From the NCBI GenBank assembly GCA_014529385.2, contig CM043950.1:72144435-72208434 (forward strand): 64,000 bases of DNA, written 5' to 3'. The notes under the pieces were generated by a model. The model worked only from the letters and a program-made list of their open reading frames with translations, was not told the DNA's origin and did not search any database. Shown piece after piece: positions 22,904 to 33,466 of this stretch. This DNA comes from Adiantum capillus-veneris. Lineage: Eukaryota; Streptophyta; Polypodiopsida; Polypodiales; Pteridaceae. Within the stretch, counting starts at the first letter, position 1. Every line of letters begins with the position of its first letter. The translations under genes and the position numbers were made by a program.

Positions 22904-25900
22904 ATGGCTAATTTCAATCATGGTGATAGAGTGTGCATGTTTGTAGCGACACAAAAGGTTGCCATTGGGATTGTATTTGAAATAAATCCAAGTACATATT
23001 GTTCTGGCATGCTTATTGGGGAAGGCAATGTATCGGTGTCAGTTGATTTGTGTTTTGAAAAGAAAGCACTCATCCCTTTTCCAACAATGGATGCATTGAC
23101 AGTGGGGGATGCTTTTCATAGTATTGTGAAATAGAGTAGTGGGTTGTTGCAACATATAAATGAGATGCAGTACAAAGGGGCTTCTATGCATGAGGCTGAC
23201 AAAGCAGAAGGAGCATTGGATGCACAATGTAATGGAATGAGCTACAGAGAGGTTTGGAAGGATAAGAGGGTTCAACTTTGGGATGAAAGCAAAACACATG
23301 TAGTAACCGAAGGGGTTGTCATGTATGTGTGTCCATTTGACTTTGTAAACTTTGGTGAGCTAGGTGAAGATAACATTGGTATTGGTATTGAAACATCCTA
23401 TGCAGATGAGGCTACTATTTCTGCAGAAGCTAGTGTATGCAACATTAATCTAGTTTGTTGGCCTATCAAGAGAGTGACAACTATGGATGGAAAAGAATTG
23501 TTATGCTATGAGGATCTACATGCTATGCATGTGTTACAAGACACATGCATTGAATCAGCTTATTTGGTAGAGCCTATTTCAAAAAAGCGGAAATATTGCT
23601 TTGTAAATAGGAAGCCAAAAATGTCAGTGAAAGCTTCTAAGAGATCCAATCAAGCATCTCTAGCATCTGTCCAGCTTGTTTCAACCATACATTATTGTTC
23701 CAAAAGGTGTTGTCAATATGCCAATCGAGATAAGGTCATGGCTATGCGCAATGAATTTTGGGGACAGAGTCTGCAAAATAGAACAAACTATGTGTATGAT
23801 ACAATGTTTTCTACATGGCGTGAGAACAAAACAACTACAAAGACATGCTATGTGTTTTCTTTTAATGGCAGTGAGGTTTGCAGTAGAGCTTGGTACGAAA
23901 TTCATGGCATTCCAAAAACTTCATTTTATCGTTATCGTGAACATTTTGAGAATGGGGTTAAACGCTCAGTGCATGGTAATGATGGTGTCATGAGAAAAGG
24001 AAGAGACCATATAAAAATGGGAAGGGCATTGATGCGCTCTTTTGTTGATGAAAACTCGGAGAGAATGCCACATAAGAGTAGAACCATGGAAGATGGTACT
24101 AGGAAACTTTCCTTGCAATACCAAACACGTACTAGCAAGTAGACATTTTACATGATGTCAATAAAACACTTGACAGTATGAGTCTCAAGCCAATGTCTAG
24201 CACGACATTCAATAGGATTTGGAATACAGAGTTTGCTAATGTGGCATTGTCAAAAACAAGTGAGTTCTCCAAATGTGTTGTGTGTTGTCGGATAAAGTCT
24301 CAACTAGAGTCAACAAAGGATGATGAGATGATTGCACATTTGAAGGATGAACATCGAATTCACATGTTGCAACAACAAAGTTGTAGGAATGTGTACTACA
24401 CATGGTGTAAGTTCTCCCAGTTGCAAAAGGATAAGTTTTTATACATTATACATGATAAAATGGATCAAAAAAAGACAGCAATACCTAGGTTGCGTGTGAA
24501 CTCAAAATATTGTGCGAATACATATCAATTGCAAGTATCATTAACATGTATGATAACACATGGACATGGTCATGGAATGTATGGTCACTTCTCACTTAAT
24601 GGTCTATGGCCTTCAGATCCCAATGCTACAATTGGTTCCCTTGCATTATGCTTACAAAATCTGGAAAGAACAGAAAACCATGGACTAGGAGATTTATGCC
24701 ATGACGGTATGCCACGCAACAATGTAACGTTATTCAATGCATTGAACTCAAGGAGAGATCTAGACCTCCAAAACAAAATGAAGCAAGAGAGTGAGAGAAA
24801 TGCATCAACAATGACACCACCGTTTGCCATCCAAGGATGTAATGAAGAGATTGTACACAAAAAATCAACTTCCTCTCAATGTGTTGTGGATACCATATCC
24901 ACTCTTGTATTTCAAGAATTGCCTGAGAATCTTTTGCTACAGCTAGATAATTGTGCAGGAGAGAATAAAAATTGATATTTGTTTGCATACTTATCATTGT
25001 TAGTAGCAAAAGGAGTTTTCAAAACTGTGCATTTGGGATTCCTAATGGTGGGTCATACACATGTGGACATAGATGCAATGTTTAGTAGGTTCTCAGAAAT
25101 ATTGCGAATAGGAACGAAATTCACTTTTCCACATCTGATGGAACATTTTCAAAAATGTCAAAGCTCAGCTCCAACACCATTTTTTATGACACAAGTTCCC
25201 GACTTTAAATCCTTTGTGCAAGGGTACATGTGTGACGGACAAGATGCTCTAGCCGGACGCTCTAAGCCACTTCAATTTCATTTCTATATGCAAGGTGAAG
25301 TCCCAGTAATGCGGTACAAAATTCATCCCAAATCACCCGATTGGATGCCAAAGGAGTCGGGAATTGAGTTGTGGAAAAAAGATGACCAGGGAAAACCAAA
25401 ATTACCAACAGGCTATCCAGATGTGGTGCCTATAGCTGACTATGTGAGAGATAGTCCGCTTGTTATTCAAGGGATTAAGTCATATCTTGAATTTTGGAAA
25501 AGATGTTCTCTATTAAAGGGAAAGGACCATGACTCCACAAAATACATGAAGCATGTTATCACTTATTCACAAAACATAATCAATGAGCGTGATCAACCAA
25601 CCAATAAACACATTGGTGAATATACAACATTTTGGCCAAAGACTATAGAGAGTCATTGAATGCAAGAGATAGAGGAAGACAGAGATGAGTTTCAAGGATA
25701 TGAAGAATTGAATGGTCACTATGTTGGTCCTCAAAGTGCAAGGCTACAAGAGGCCTTTAGGCCCCAAATTGATGTAAGAAAAGGGGATCTTGTTCTTGTG
25801 AGACCCGCAGATCCTAAATATCCGATATGGCTAGGAGTGGCAGAGTCAAATGTTGATGTAGACAAATCATCTCCTAACTACAAGGAAGTTCTGATTCAGT

Positions 25901-26127
25901 ATTGGGCACCAAAACATTGAAAACGAAATCCCACAATCCAAGAACAGTATGAGGATTGTTGGAAAAAGAGTTGGTGCTGCAATCTTGCTGACCCAAAGCG
26001 CTAGGAGTGCGTTGATACAATTGTATGGTCATGAACTCCAAGGGGTAGAAGAACTACGGAAACAATCAAGATCCCATCAAATGTCATGGAGAAGGCACAT
26101 GCTAGCTTAATAGGAGAAATTGAATAG
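22904..26127 (+). pseudogene. DUF7869-like transposase gene, fused to an N-terminal DUF8039-like domain
   Basis: The ATG at 22904 follows a leader acceptor (CTTCTTGCAG|GT). Residues about 1-85 resemble the DUF8039-type domain of plant En/Spm-associated proteins (VAIGIVFEINPS, VSVSVDL, IPFPTMDALTVGDAF). The middle (CYVFSFNGSEVCSRAWYEIHGI, MPHKS, FNRIWNTEF, CVVCCRIK) and the C-terminal core (HDKMDQKK, LLLQLDNCAGENKN, LGFLMVGHTHVDIDAMFSR) match the layout of DUF7869 proteins. The conserved acidic residues suggest a DDE/D transposase (inference). The tail ends PSNVMEKAHASLIGEIE with a stop at 26125-26127. Breaks: TAG 23132-23134, a 1-nt frameshift near 24140, TGA 24973-24975, 25657-25659 and 25918-25920, TAG 26002-26004, TGA 26032-26034. 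The frame is otherwise continuous and intronless. Confidence 0.78.
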
Positions 26128-26177
26128 CATTTCATATCTTGCTCATTATTTTGTTTCCCCAACTTATGTATGCTTTT

Positions 26178-26438
26178 ATGAAGTATTTTTAAACACCCAC
26201 TTAAAAATAAAAATTCTAAAAGGTGTTTCTCAACACCACCATTTTCTTGAGAATCTATCTCTTTTATGAAGTGTTTTAAAACACCCACATAAAAATAAAA
26301 ATTTTAAAAGGTGTTTCTCAACACCACCATTTTCTTGAATCTATCTCTTTTATGAAGTGTTTTGAAACACCTACATAAAAATAAAAATTTTAAAAGGTGT
26401 TTCTCAACACCACCATTTTCTTGAGAATCTATCTCTTT
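26178..26438. repeat. About 87 bp x 3 minisatellite with internal dyads
   Basis: Three copies start at 26178, 26266 and 26352 (ATGAAGTGTTTT-AAACACC, AAAAATAAAAATT, AAAGGTGTTTCTCAACACCACC, TTGAGAATCTATCTC). Each unit contains two small inverted repeats (GTGTTT/AAACAC and GGTGTT/AACACC). It lies just after the plus-strand gene, the mirror position to the 38 bp repeats at 12106-12219. Confidence 0.88.
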
Positions 26439-26744
26439 GTCACATTCCCAAATTAAATGAAATTTTTCCAAATTTAATGGGAAATAGGAATCCATAGGCG
26501 TTGAAATTAGTCTGAAAGTTGTGGGATTTTCCCATTTCATCTAAAATGGTGTTGGACCCAAAATTCTATGAATTACTTGTTGAAACTGTAATTTAGTGTT
26601 GACAATGATATGCACCTTTTCCCTTGCAATGGGAACAGATGGATCATACAAGGTTGTATGATTCATGTAGCCCACTTGATTATGCTAAAAAAAAAACATT
26701 CACAGAATATAAAACAATAGATAATAAGCCCTCCTAAATGGGGG
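26439..26744. other. Unresolved flank of the two-gene element
   Basis: I see no gene here. The right end of the DUF7869/ParB-like element probably lies in or near this stretch, but I found no inverted terminal repeat or target duplication. Confidence 0.4.
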
Positions 26745-27151
26745 CACGAAAATTGAGCCAGTCTGGGGCGGGCAACAAGAGAGGCAACCTCTAAACACCC
26801 CTCGAGGCTCCTATGCTGCTCAATTGGGACTGAGGAAACCACAAGCAAGAAAACCAACAACAAACCTGCAGCCAAACAAGTGACAGGGCACCACCTAGTT
26901 ATGGGATGCAAACAAGGATGCAAAAGAGATTTTGTCACAACCAAGAAGAGGCGCAACAAAATCACACAAGCAATATCACACCAAGACACACACCAAATGG
27001 AGCAAGAGAGAGCTAGATAAAAGGAAACAGAGGGAGGAATGAAACTTGAATAATACCTTGTTTATGACTGCAAATAGAGGTGGTTCATTATAACACTATC
27101 ATAGAGCTTGTACAAAATTAACCCAAAGTGTAGTGAATGCTAAACATTACT

Positions 27152-27202
<51 letters not shown>

Positions 27203-27813
27203 ACAATCTTAGGGTGTGAGAGACCTCTCACCACAATACCCTCTCACAATGGACACAAATTTGGAAATGAAAACACACTAACACTTTATCAAACAAGCTC
27301 AAATTATAGAATTTAGAAGACACAAGTCCACCAAACCGAATGGCATAAGTGGAAGGCCAAAGGCTTGAACATCGAACCACGCCTTTGAAGCACCAAACCC
27401 CAATTTATTAATGATGGAGGAACATACACAATAGTGTTTTTGAGATTTTGAACTCACGTTCTCTCACTTGCAATGTGTAGCTTGAAAGCTTTTCTCACAC
27501 CAAGTGTGAAACTCACAAAGTGGTTGCTACACCTAAGTCTCTTCTCACACATAAAGTATTGGGGTGCTATGTGAGATATTGGAGATGTTTTACAAGAAGG
27601 AGAGGGTATATTTATAGATTGGAGAACCCTCATTAAGGTTATTGGTAACCCTATTTTACAAGCTAATCAAATCTAGATTATGGTTTTGAAAATTGAATAT
27701 CAAAAAATTGTGGGTCTTCTTTGTCTGCTTAAGTCATAAATGTGGACTCAAAAGAGAGCATTATTGATGGTAGATAAGGTGAAAGTAGATTTTTAAGGGG
27801 GGGGACGAGAGAG

Positions 27814-27844
<31 letters not shown>

Positions 27845-27945
27845 GGGATTTACTATATGTACATGTCTTGAGGGAAGGTTACCTAATGTACATACTACTA
27901 GGTCCTATAGTAGTACCACTTATCGACACATTCACCTATAAATGG
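26745..27945 (-). repeat. LTR fragment related to the solo LTR at 35655-38305
   Basis: From CTGGGGCGGGCAACAAGA (near 26763) onward it follows the same series of motifs as 35660-36660: CCTCTAAACACCC, GCTGCTCAATTGGG, GCACCACCTAGTT, a promoter-like TATAAATA on the minus strand (near 27607-27616), and GTGGACTCAAAAGAGAG near its far end. It is therefore the R-U5 side of an LTR in minus orientation. It carries a (CA)n run at 27153-27205 and a (GA)n run near 27807-27846. No coding part is attached. Confidence 0.65.
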
Positions 27946-28025
27946 GAGATTGTTGGGGTAAAGGCGATGTGCCTCTTACCCCGATCAAACATGCCAAAGA
28001 CGTCCAATCGCTTGCTACTTGTACA

Positions 28026-28168
28026 TGTTGAGATGTAGAGATAAAGAGAGAGAGACGAGACAAGAGACACACCATATACACTCCCAAAGACTGATTCATA
28101 TTGAGGACAAGATACAAATATATAGGTGAGACCAAGTTCAGTAGAGTGAGACATATATAGCTCCAACA
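28026..28168 (-). repeat. Copia B 3' LTR
   Basis: 143 bp, ends TGTTGAGATG and GCTCCAACA on the + strand. It matches 33182-33326 except for a handful of bases. On the minus strand it is preceded by GAGTGGGGG (28169-28177), the likely polypurine tract. Confidence 0.95.
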
Positions 28169-28416
28169 CCCCCACTCAAACAAAGGTCTCTAGCTTTGGA
28201 TTAAAAAACCCTTGGGGAGTTCAAGGGAAAAACCCAAGCCCCTATACAATGTGAAAATATGAACCAGCGATGATGATGTGAAAGTGAATTGTGCATCTAT
28301 GTACAAATATTCAAGTGACTTAGAGATCACAATGTGCAAATGTGGAGTGTGCGTAGTGCATGGTACCTAAAAGATTACAATGTCATATGTACAAAGCTAT
28401 TACAATAGCAAAGAAG

Positions 28417-30250
28417 CTAATCTAGAAAGAGTGAGGTCGAAGCAACTCCAAGCTCCGAGCGCAAGAGGATGAAACGTGACTCGTTGAGGCGTTTGGTCAA
28501 AATGTCTGCAATCATCTGGTCACTTGGAAAGTGTTCAACCATAATGGTTCCTTTGCGTACTTCATACCTGACATAATGATAATGGACAACAATGTGCTTT
28601 GACTTATTATGTTGAACATAGTCTTTTGCAAGACTAATAGCACTTTGGTTGTCACACCGCAAGGGTGTGCTAGAAAGAGGAGAGTGACCAATATCAACCA
28701 GCATTTGTCGAAGCCAAATCAACTCACGAGCTGCAAGTGATTCCGCAACATATTCTGACTCAGTCGTAGAAACTGCAACACAACGTTGTTTCTTGCTGGT
28801 CCAAGAAACAAGACAACCATTTATAAAGAAGCAATTTCCACTAGTAGATCGCATAGATAAATGTGAGCTTGCCCAATCTGCATCTGTGTAACCCAAAAGA
28901 GAAAGAGATTGCATAGAATCCGATGTGAGTTGTCGTTGATAGACTAAACCAAAATCTGTAGTGCCTTTAAAGTATTTCAACACATGCTTTGCAGCAGACC
29001 AATGCTTAAGAGAAGGACATGCAAGATGTCCAAGATAATTAGCAGCAAATAGAATATCAGGACAAGTGTTCATGTCGACAAACTGAAGACATCCAATCAA
29101 GTTAACATAAGGTTGATTTGTGACAAGTTGACCGCCATTGTCAGAAGTGTTCTTCGTAGAGCTCGCAAGACAAGGTGTGTTGGTTGAATGTGCAGATTCC
29201 ATACCAAATTTTTGAATAGTATCTGCAATAAACTTTGATTGTCGAAGGAATAAAATACCTTTTGTACGGTTCCGTTGGATTTGAATGCCAAGACATGAGT
29301 GAATCTCTCCAAGATCCACCATATCAAATGCAGAAGACAATAACTTTTTCACTTGTTGAAGAAATCCCAAATCATTGGAAACAAGGATGGTATCATCCAC
29401 ATAAAGAGCAAGAATCACAAAACTGCTACCTTGGCGTTTTATGTATAAGTTGGGGTCTAACGGGCAAGAGATGAATCCTTTAGAGGTGAGAAAAAGATCA
29501 AATTTTGTATACCAAGCTCGCGAAGCTTGTTTGAGACCATATAGTGCCTTATGGAGTTGAGCAACAAGGTCTTCTTTACCTGGAATAACAAACCCTTCTG
29601 GTTGTTCCATATAAATTTCCTCTTCCAAGTCACCATTAAGAAAAGCAGTTCGCACATCCATTTGATGAGCTTCTAAATCAAATTGAACAGCAAATGCCAA
29701 TAAAACTTGAACACTTGTAATGCGAACAACTGGTGAAAAAGTCTCTTCATAATCAACACCAGCTACTTGGGAGTAACCTTTTGCAACTAAACGCGCCTTG
29801 AACTTGTCAAAAGATCCATCTGCTTTTACTTTTGTCTTATACACCCACTTACATTTAATAGCTGTACGACCAGGAGGTAATTCAGTTAGTATCCAGGTAC
29901 CTTTAGAGATAAGAGAATCGTACTCTGGTTGTGAAGAGGAAAGTTGCTCTATAGGAAGAGTTTCATCTTCTGAACGAAATGGAAAAGCCTGAAGCAATGA
30001 TGTAGTATCATCAGAATCATCCATGGACCATGAGCCTCCCATAAGCTGTTCGTTAAAAGTAGCATCACGATTCACAATTACTTTCTTGGAGGAAGGGTCA
30101 TAGAATTTGTAGCCTTTGGAAGTGTCAGAATATCCAATAAAAATAACTTTAAGACCAGTAGCATCAAGATTTGCTCGTGTTTCTTTGGGAACATGAATAT
30201 AAGAAATACATCCAAAGGTTCGAAAATGAGATACAGAAGGAATGTCACCT
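28417..30250 (-). pseudogene. Copia B reverse transcriptase and RNase H
   Basis: The minus-strand frame 30075-28417 (552 codons) carries GTWILTELPPG, CKWVYKTKVKADG, ARLVAKGYSQVAGVDYEETF, HQMDVRTAFLNGDLEEEIYM, LYGLKQASRAWY, the catalytic ALYVDDTILVS, LGIQIQRN, then RNase H with LLGYTDADWASS, STSGN, SWTSKKQRCVAVSTTESEY, RCDNQSAISLAKD and ADILTKRL. Both RT aspartates are present. Coding similarity extends back to about 30250 in the same frame (FRTFGCISYIHVPKETRAN). A frameshift near 30275 separates it from the integrase. There are no stops inside this piece. Confidence 0.93.
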
Positions 30251-30979
30251 GTCCATGGTGTGATGGGTATATATGTTACCTGAGGGTGCAGTAGTAGGAA
30301 GATGATTCTGAATAAATACTGCTGTCAAAGTAGCTTCAGCCCAAAAAACATGAGATAAGCCAGAATGAATCAACATACATCTTATAGCATTGAGAATAGT
30401 GCGATTCTTTTGTTCAGCAACACCGTTCTGTTGAGGCGAATATGGAATAGTGTGTTCATGATGAATTCCACTGTCAGGACAGTAACTCAAAAACTCTCGA
30501 GAAACATATTCGCCTCCATTGTCACTACGAAGCTTCTTAAGGCGACGACCAGTTTGAAGTTCCGCAGCCTTGTGGAATTGTTTGAAAATAGATAAGGCTT
30601 CAGATTTTAGTCTAAGTAGAAATACAGTTGTATACCTTGAGAAATCATCAATGAAAGTAATGAAGTAGAGATATTGTGATCTCGAAGAAGGTAGAGGTCC
30701 ACATATATGAGTATGAACAAGATCCAATATGTCATGAGAATGAGTTGTATTTGAAAGAGGAAAGGGTTTGCGATTGTGTTTCCCAAGAGCACAAAATTCA
30801 CAAATTCCCATATGGGGATGGGCTTTAAGATCCATGCCATGAATAAGATCACGACGTTGAAGATCAAGGAGTTTTGAGAAATCAGCATGAACAAACCGGT
30901 GATGCCATACTTTGCAATCATGATCACTTGGAGCAGTGAAAACATTTGCTACAGCATCGTTGAGAGAGAGTTCAAACAA
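30245..30979 (-). pseudogene. Copia B integrase
   Basis: The GAG-pre-integrase zinc region (WHHRFVHADFSKL, CEFCALGKHNRKPF) leads to the core with the first Asp in FITFIDDFSRYT, the second in LRSDNGGEY, and the third residue as Glu in NGVAEQKNRTI. The catalytic triad is complete. The frame ends soon after APSGNIYT, where a 1-nt indel in an AT-rich run near 30275 throws it out of frame with the RT. The alternative frame continues with recognisable copia sequence. Confidence 0.92.
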
Positions 30980-31589
30980 ATTACCATTTCGAGGAGCAGT
31001 GGCTATAGTCTTTCCATCTTTCTCAATTCGGCATTTGGTATGATCAAATCCAACAAACAGAACAAGATCAACAAGTCTAGCAACTGAAAGAAGATTACGT
31101 TGAAGATCTGGTACATGTAATACTCCTCACAAAATTCGAGTGGAAGAAGACAAGGTACCAAGATATAAGTCTCCAATACCATTCTTGACAAGTAGTATCA
31201 TCAGCAAGATAAACAACACGTTGAACTGGCAGTGGATGATAGTTATGGAGCCACTTAGACTGATATGTCATATTTCCTATAGCACCAGAATCGACAATAA
31301 AAAGTTATACATCGCGTACATGAAGTATTCTGTTTGGAGCAACTGAACATAGGACGCAGCTTGTTTCTGGTACAATGTTGTTTCGATGTTCAGTAGCATA
31401 TGCTCTATTTCGATCTGTGTTGAATCGACGCTTATAGCACATATGAGTGGGATGATCAGATCGTCCACAATAATCACAAGAAGAAGAAGAAGAGTCTCTA
31501 GATAAACGTGGTTGTTTTGTGGTAATATTTTGTTCTTCATCATATTGACGTGCCCAACAATCATCTTCAGTATGGCCATTTCTGTTGCA
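30980..31589 (-). pseudogene. Copia B gag zinc knuckles and protease region
   Basis: Directly after a TAG at 31590-31592 the same frame continues with the second half of a CCHC knuckle (CNRNGHTEDDC), then a second knuckle (CDYCGRSDHPTHMC), then a retropepsin loop VDSGAIGNM near 31285-31310. The stop lies inside the first knuckle. A further TGA/TAG-type stop precedes the protease loop (RDV then LFIVDSG). The rest to the integrase is fragmentary. Confidence 0.75.
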
Positions 31590-32225
31590 CTAAGAACATT
31601 GCTTATTAGGAAATTTGAGACGAGAGAAAATATTACCGCGATGGCCACCTCTATGGTTTCCTCGTTGAAATGGACGCCTTCGAGCAAAAAAAGCCCGTTC
31701 CATATGTTGTGACTCAGTCTCCTCTTGTGAAATCATAGCTGTATCATGACCAGCATTATGACGTTCTTGACGTTGAGAGTATTCAATTGAAAACATGCAG
31801 GCTTGGTCGAAATCAAGACCATCTTTATTAGAGAGAATAGTAACAATGTTATCATAAGAAGAGTCCTTCACTGTATCAAGGAGAAGTGTAATCAGTTGCT
31901 TTTGTGGAACAGGATCACCGGAAGCAGCAAGTTGATTAATAATAGATTTGAAAGATTCAATATGCCCCGTCATGGCAGTACCAACTTCATATTGTAACTT
32001 GTTAAGCAACCCTCTGAAATAAAGTATTTCTGTGACAGATTTCTTCTGAAAGTTTGCAATAAGGTACTTCCATACGTCGTGGGAAGTAGGCAGTTCATAC
32101 ATAACAAGCAAAAGGAAATCAGTAAGAGCAGAAAGAATATACCAACGATCTGCTTTATCACGGCGTTGCCAATCCGTATAGGCAACATTCCAATCTTCAA
32201 ATATAGGTCCTTCGGTGATAAGCAT
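31590..32225 (-). pseudogene. Copia B gag (UBN2-type)
   Basis: This minus-strand frame shows the copia gag pattern: DWQRRDKADRWYILSAL, SHDVWKYLIANFQ, LYFRGLLNKLQYEVG, HIESFKSIINQLAASG, LLLDTVKDSSYDNI, and a basic RRRPFQRGNHRGGHRGN stretch before the zinc knuckle. Gag builds the particle. The start is uncertain, because coding similarity seems to continue upstream in another frame (NILVNGFPSGQRSVPPFQG region near 32340-32400). It ends at a TAG in the first CCHC knuckle. Confidence 0.85.
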
Positions 32226-33169
32226 GTTATCATTATCCGTATCAATAGGCTAAGACGGACAAACACGGTTTCCAAGAACAACATCGGAGAGTTCATCGCC
32301 TTCAAGAATTAACAACATCTTTGCTTTCCAGCCTAGAAAACCTTGACCTTGGAAAGGAGGAACAGAACGCTGGCCAGAGGGAAAGCCGTTGACGAGAATA
32401 TTCATAGCCATATCTTGTTGCGAGAAGACGTATAAGATAAGATCGCAGAATTTGAACACCATATATGGTGAAGTCCGCAATTGAGAATGAGAGAGATATG
32501 AGGACTGTGTTTTGTCAACAATAAACGTAAGAAGGATGCTCAAGGAACGTCCAAAGATGTGAGAGACGTCACCCAAAAAAGTCAGGGTAAAGGAGACGTT
32601 AATAATAAAAGAGTCCTCAAAATAGAGTGGCGTGAGACGCAAGATTGACCGCCACAATACGTATAGCAAAAAGCTAAATCTTCTCGAAAAAGTTAACGCC
32701 AAAATAAGAAAAACAATCGCGGATGCTTCACGAAGAAGTAAGAAAAAGAAAGCTGCGTCAAGCTCAATTGCAGTAAAAACAGCATAACTTTCTGCTGCGA
32801 ACTCCGATTGACGCAAAACTAGAACTCAAATCGAAGAGCTCGAGGAGACGAACAAGTTTTGGATGAAAAGTGTCATTGTGCTACGCTCCATTGCACTTTT
32901 CTCGTTTCTCCAAATTTTGAGCAAAACATCAAGAAAAATTGAGATGAAGTTCAGGGTGTTATCAACAAGAAAACGTAATCAACAATTAGATTGATTAGCA
33001 ATAAACGCTACACAAAACACTAATCATATTCTTCTTAACACAAAACAACCATAGTTAACAAGAATCAATGCTCAAAAATAAAATTTGTAGCAATTTTTGA
33101 ATCTTACATGCAAATCGCATACACATACTGTTTTGTCACCATGAATTGAATCGGCGCGTGATCGTTACT

Positions 33170-33181
33170 GCTCTGATACCA
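33170..33181 (-). promoter_or_regulatory. Copia B primer binding site (initiator tRNA-Met)
   Basis: On the minus strand the 12 bases directly after the 5' LTR are TGGTATCAGAGC, complementary to the 3' end of plant initiator Met-tRNA. This is the standard copia primer site. Confidence 0.95.
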
Positions 33182-33326
33182 TGTTGAGATGTAGAGAGAA
33201 AGAGAGAGAGAGACGGGACAAGAGACACACCATATATGCTTCCAAAGACTGATTCATATTGAGGACAAGATACAAATATATAGGTGAGACCTAGTTCAGT
33301 AGAGTGAGCCATATATAGCTCCAACA
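33182..33326 (-). repeat. Copia B 5' LTR
   Basis: 145 bp, partner of 28026-28168, with a GAGAGA run near 33200-33212. It is followed at 33327 by the second GTACA. Confidence 0.95.
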
Positions 33327-33409
33327 GTACACACCGTGTGCTTTACTCAATAGAAGAATAAGGGGCTCTCTCACACTTATTGTCTTGAGCTGGTGGACCC
33401 ACATCCTGT

Positions 33410-33448
<39 letters not shown>

Positions 33449-33466
33449 CTTCGCACATGCACCGCA

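Larger units (their letters stand above)
28026..33326 (-). mobile_element. Copia B: Ty1-copia element with very short LTRs
   Basis: The 5301 bp element is bounded by LTRs at 28026-28168 and 33182-33326 and flanked by GTACA on both sides (28021-28025 and 33327-33331), a perfect 5 bp duplication. In minus orientation the 5' LTR ends CTCAACA, followed directly by TGGTATCAGAGC, the classic initiator-Met tRNA primer site. The coding order on the minus strand is gag, protease, integrase, RT, RNase H. The LTRs differ at only a few positions, so the insertion is fairly young. At least one frameshift and one stop break the polyprotein. Confidence 0.95.

Noticed and set aside
26439-26744. Terminal inverted repeat for the two-gene element
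   Set aside because: I compared this flank with 11736-12110 by eye and found no convincing match; the ends remain unknown.
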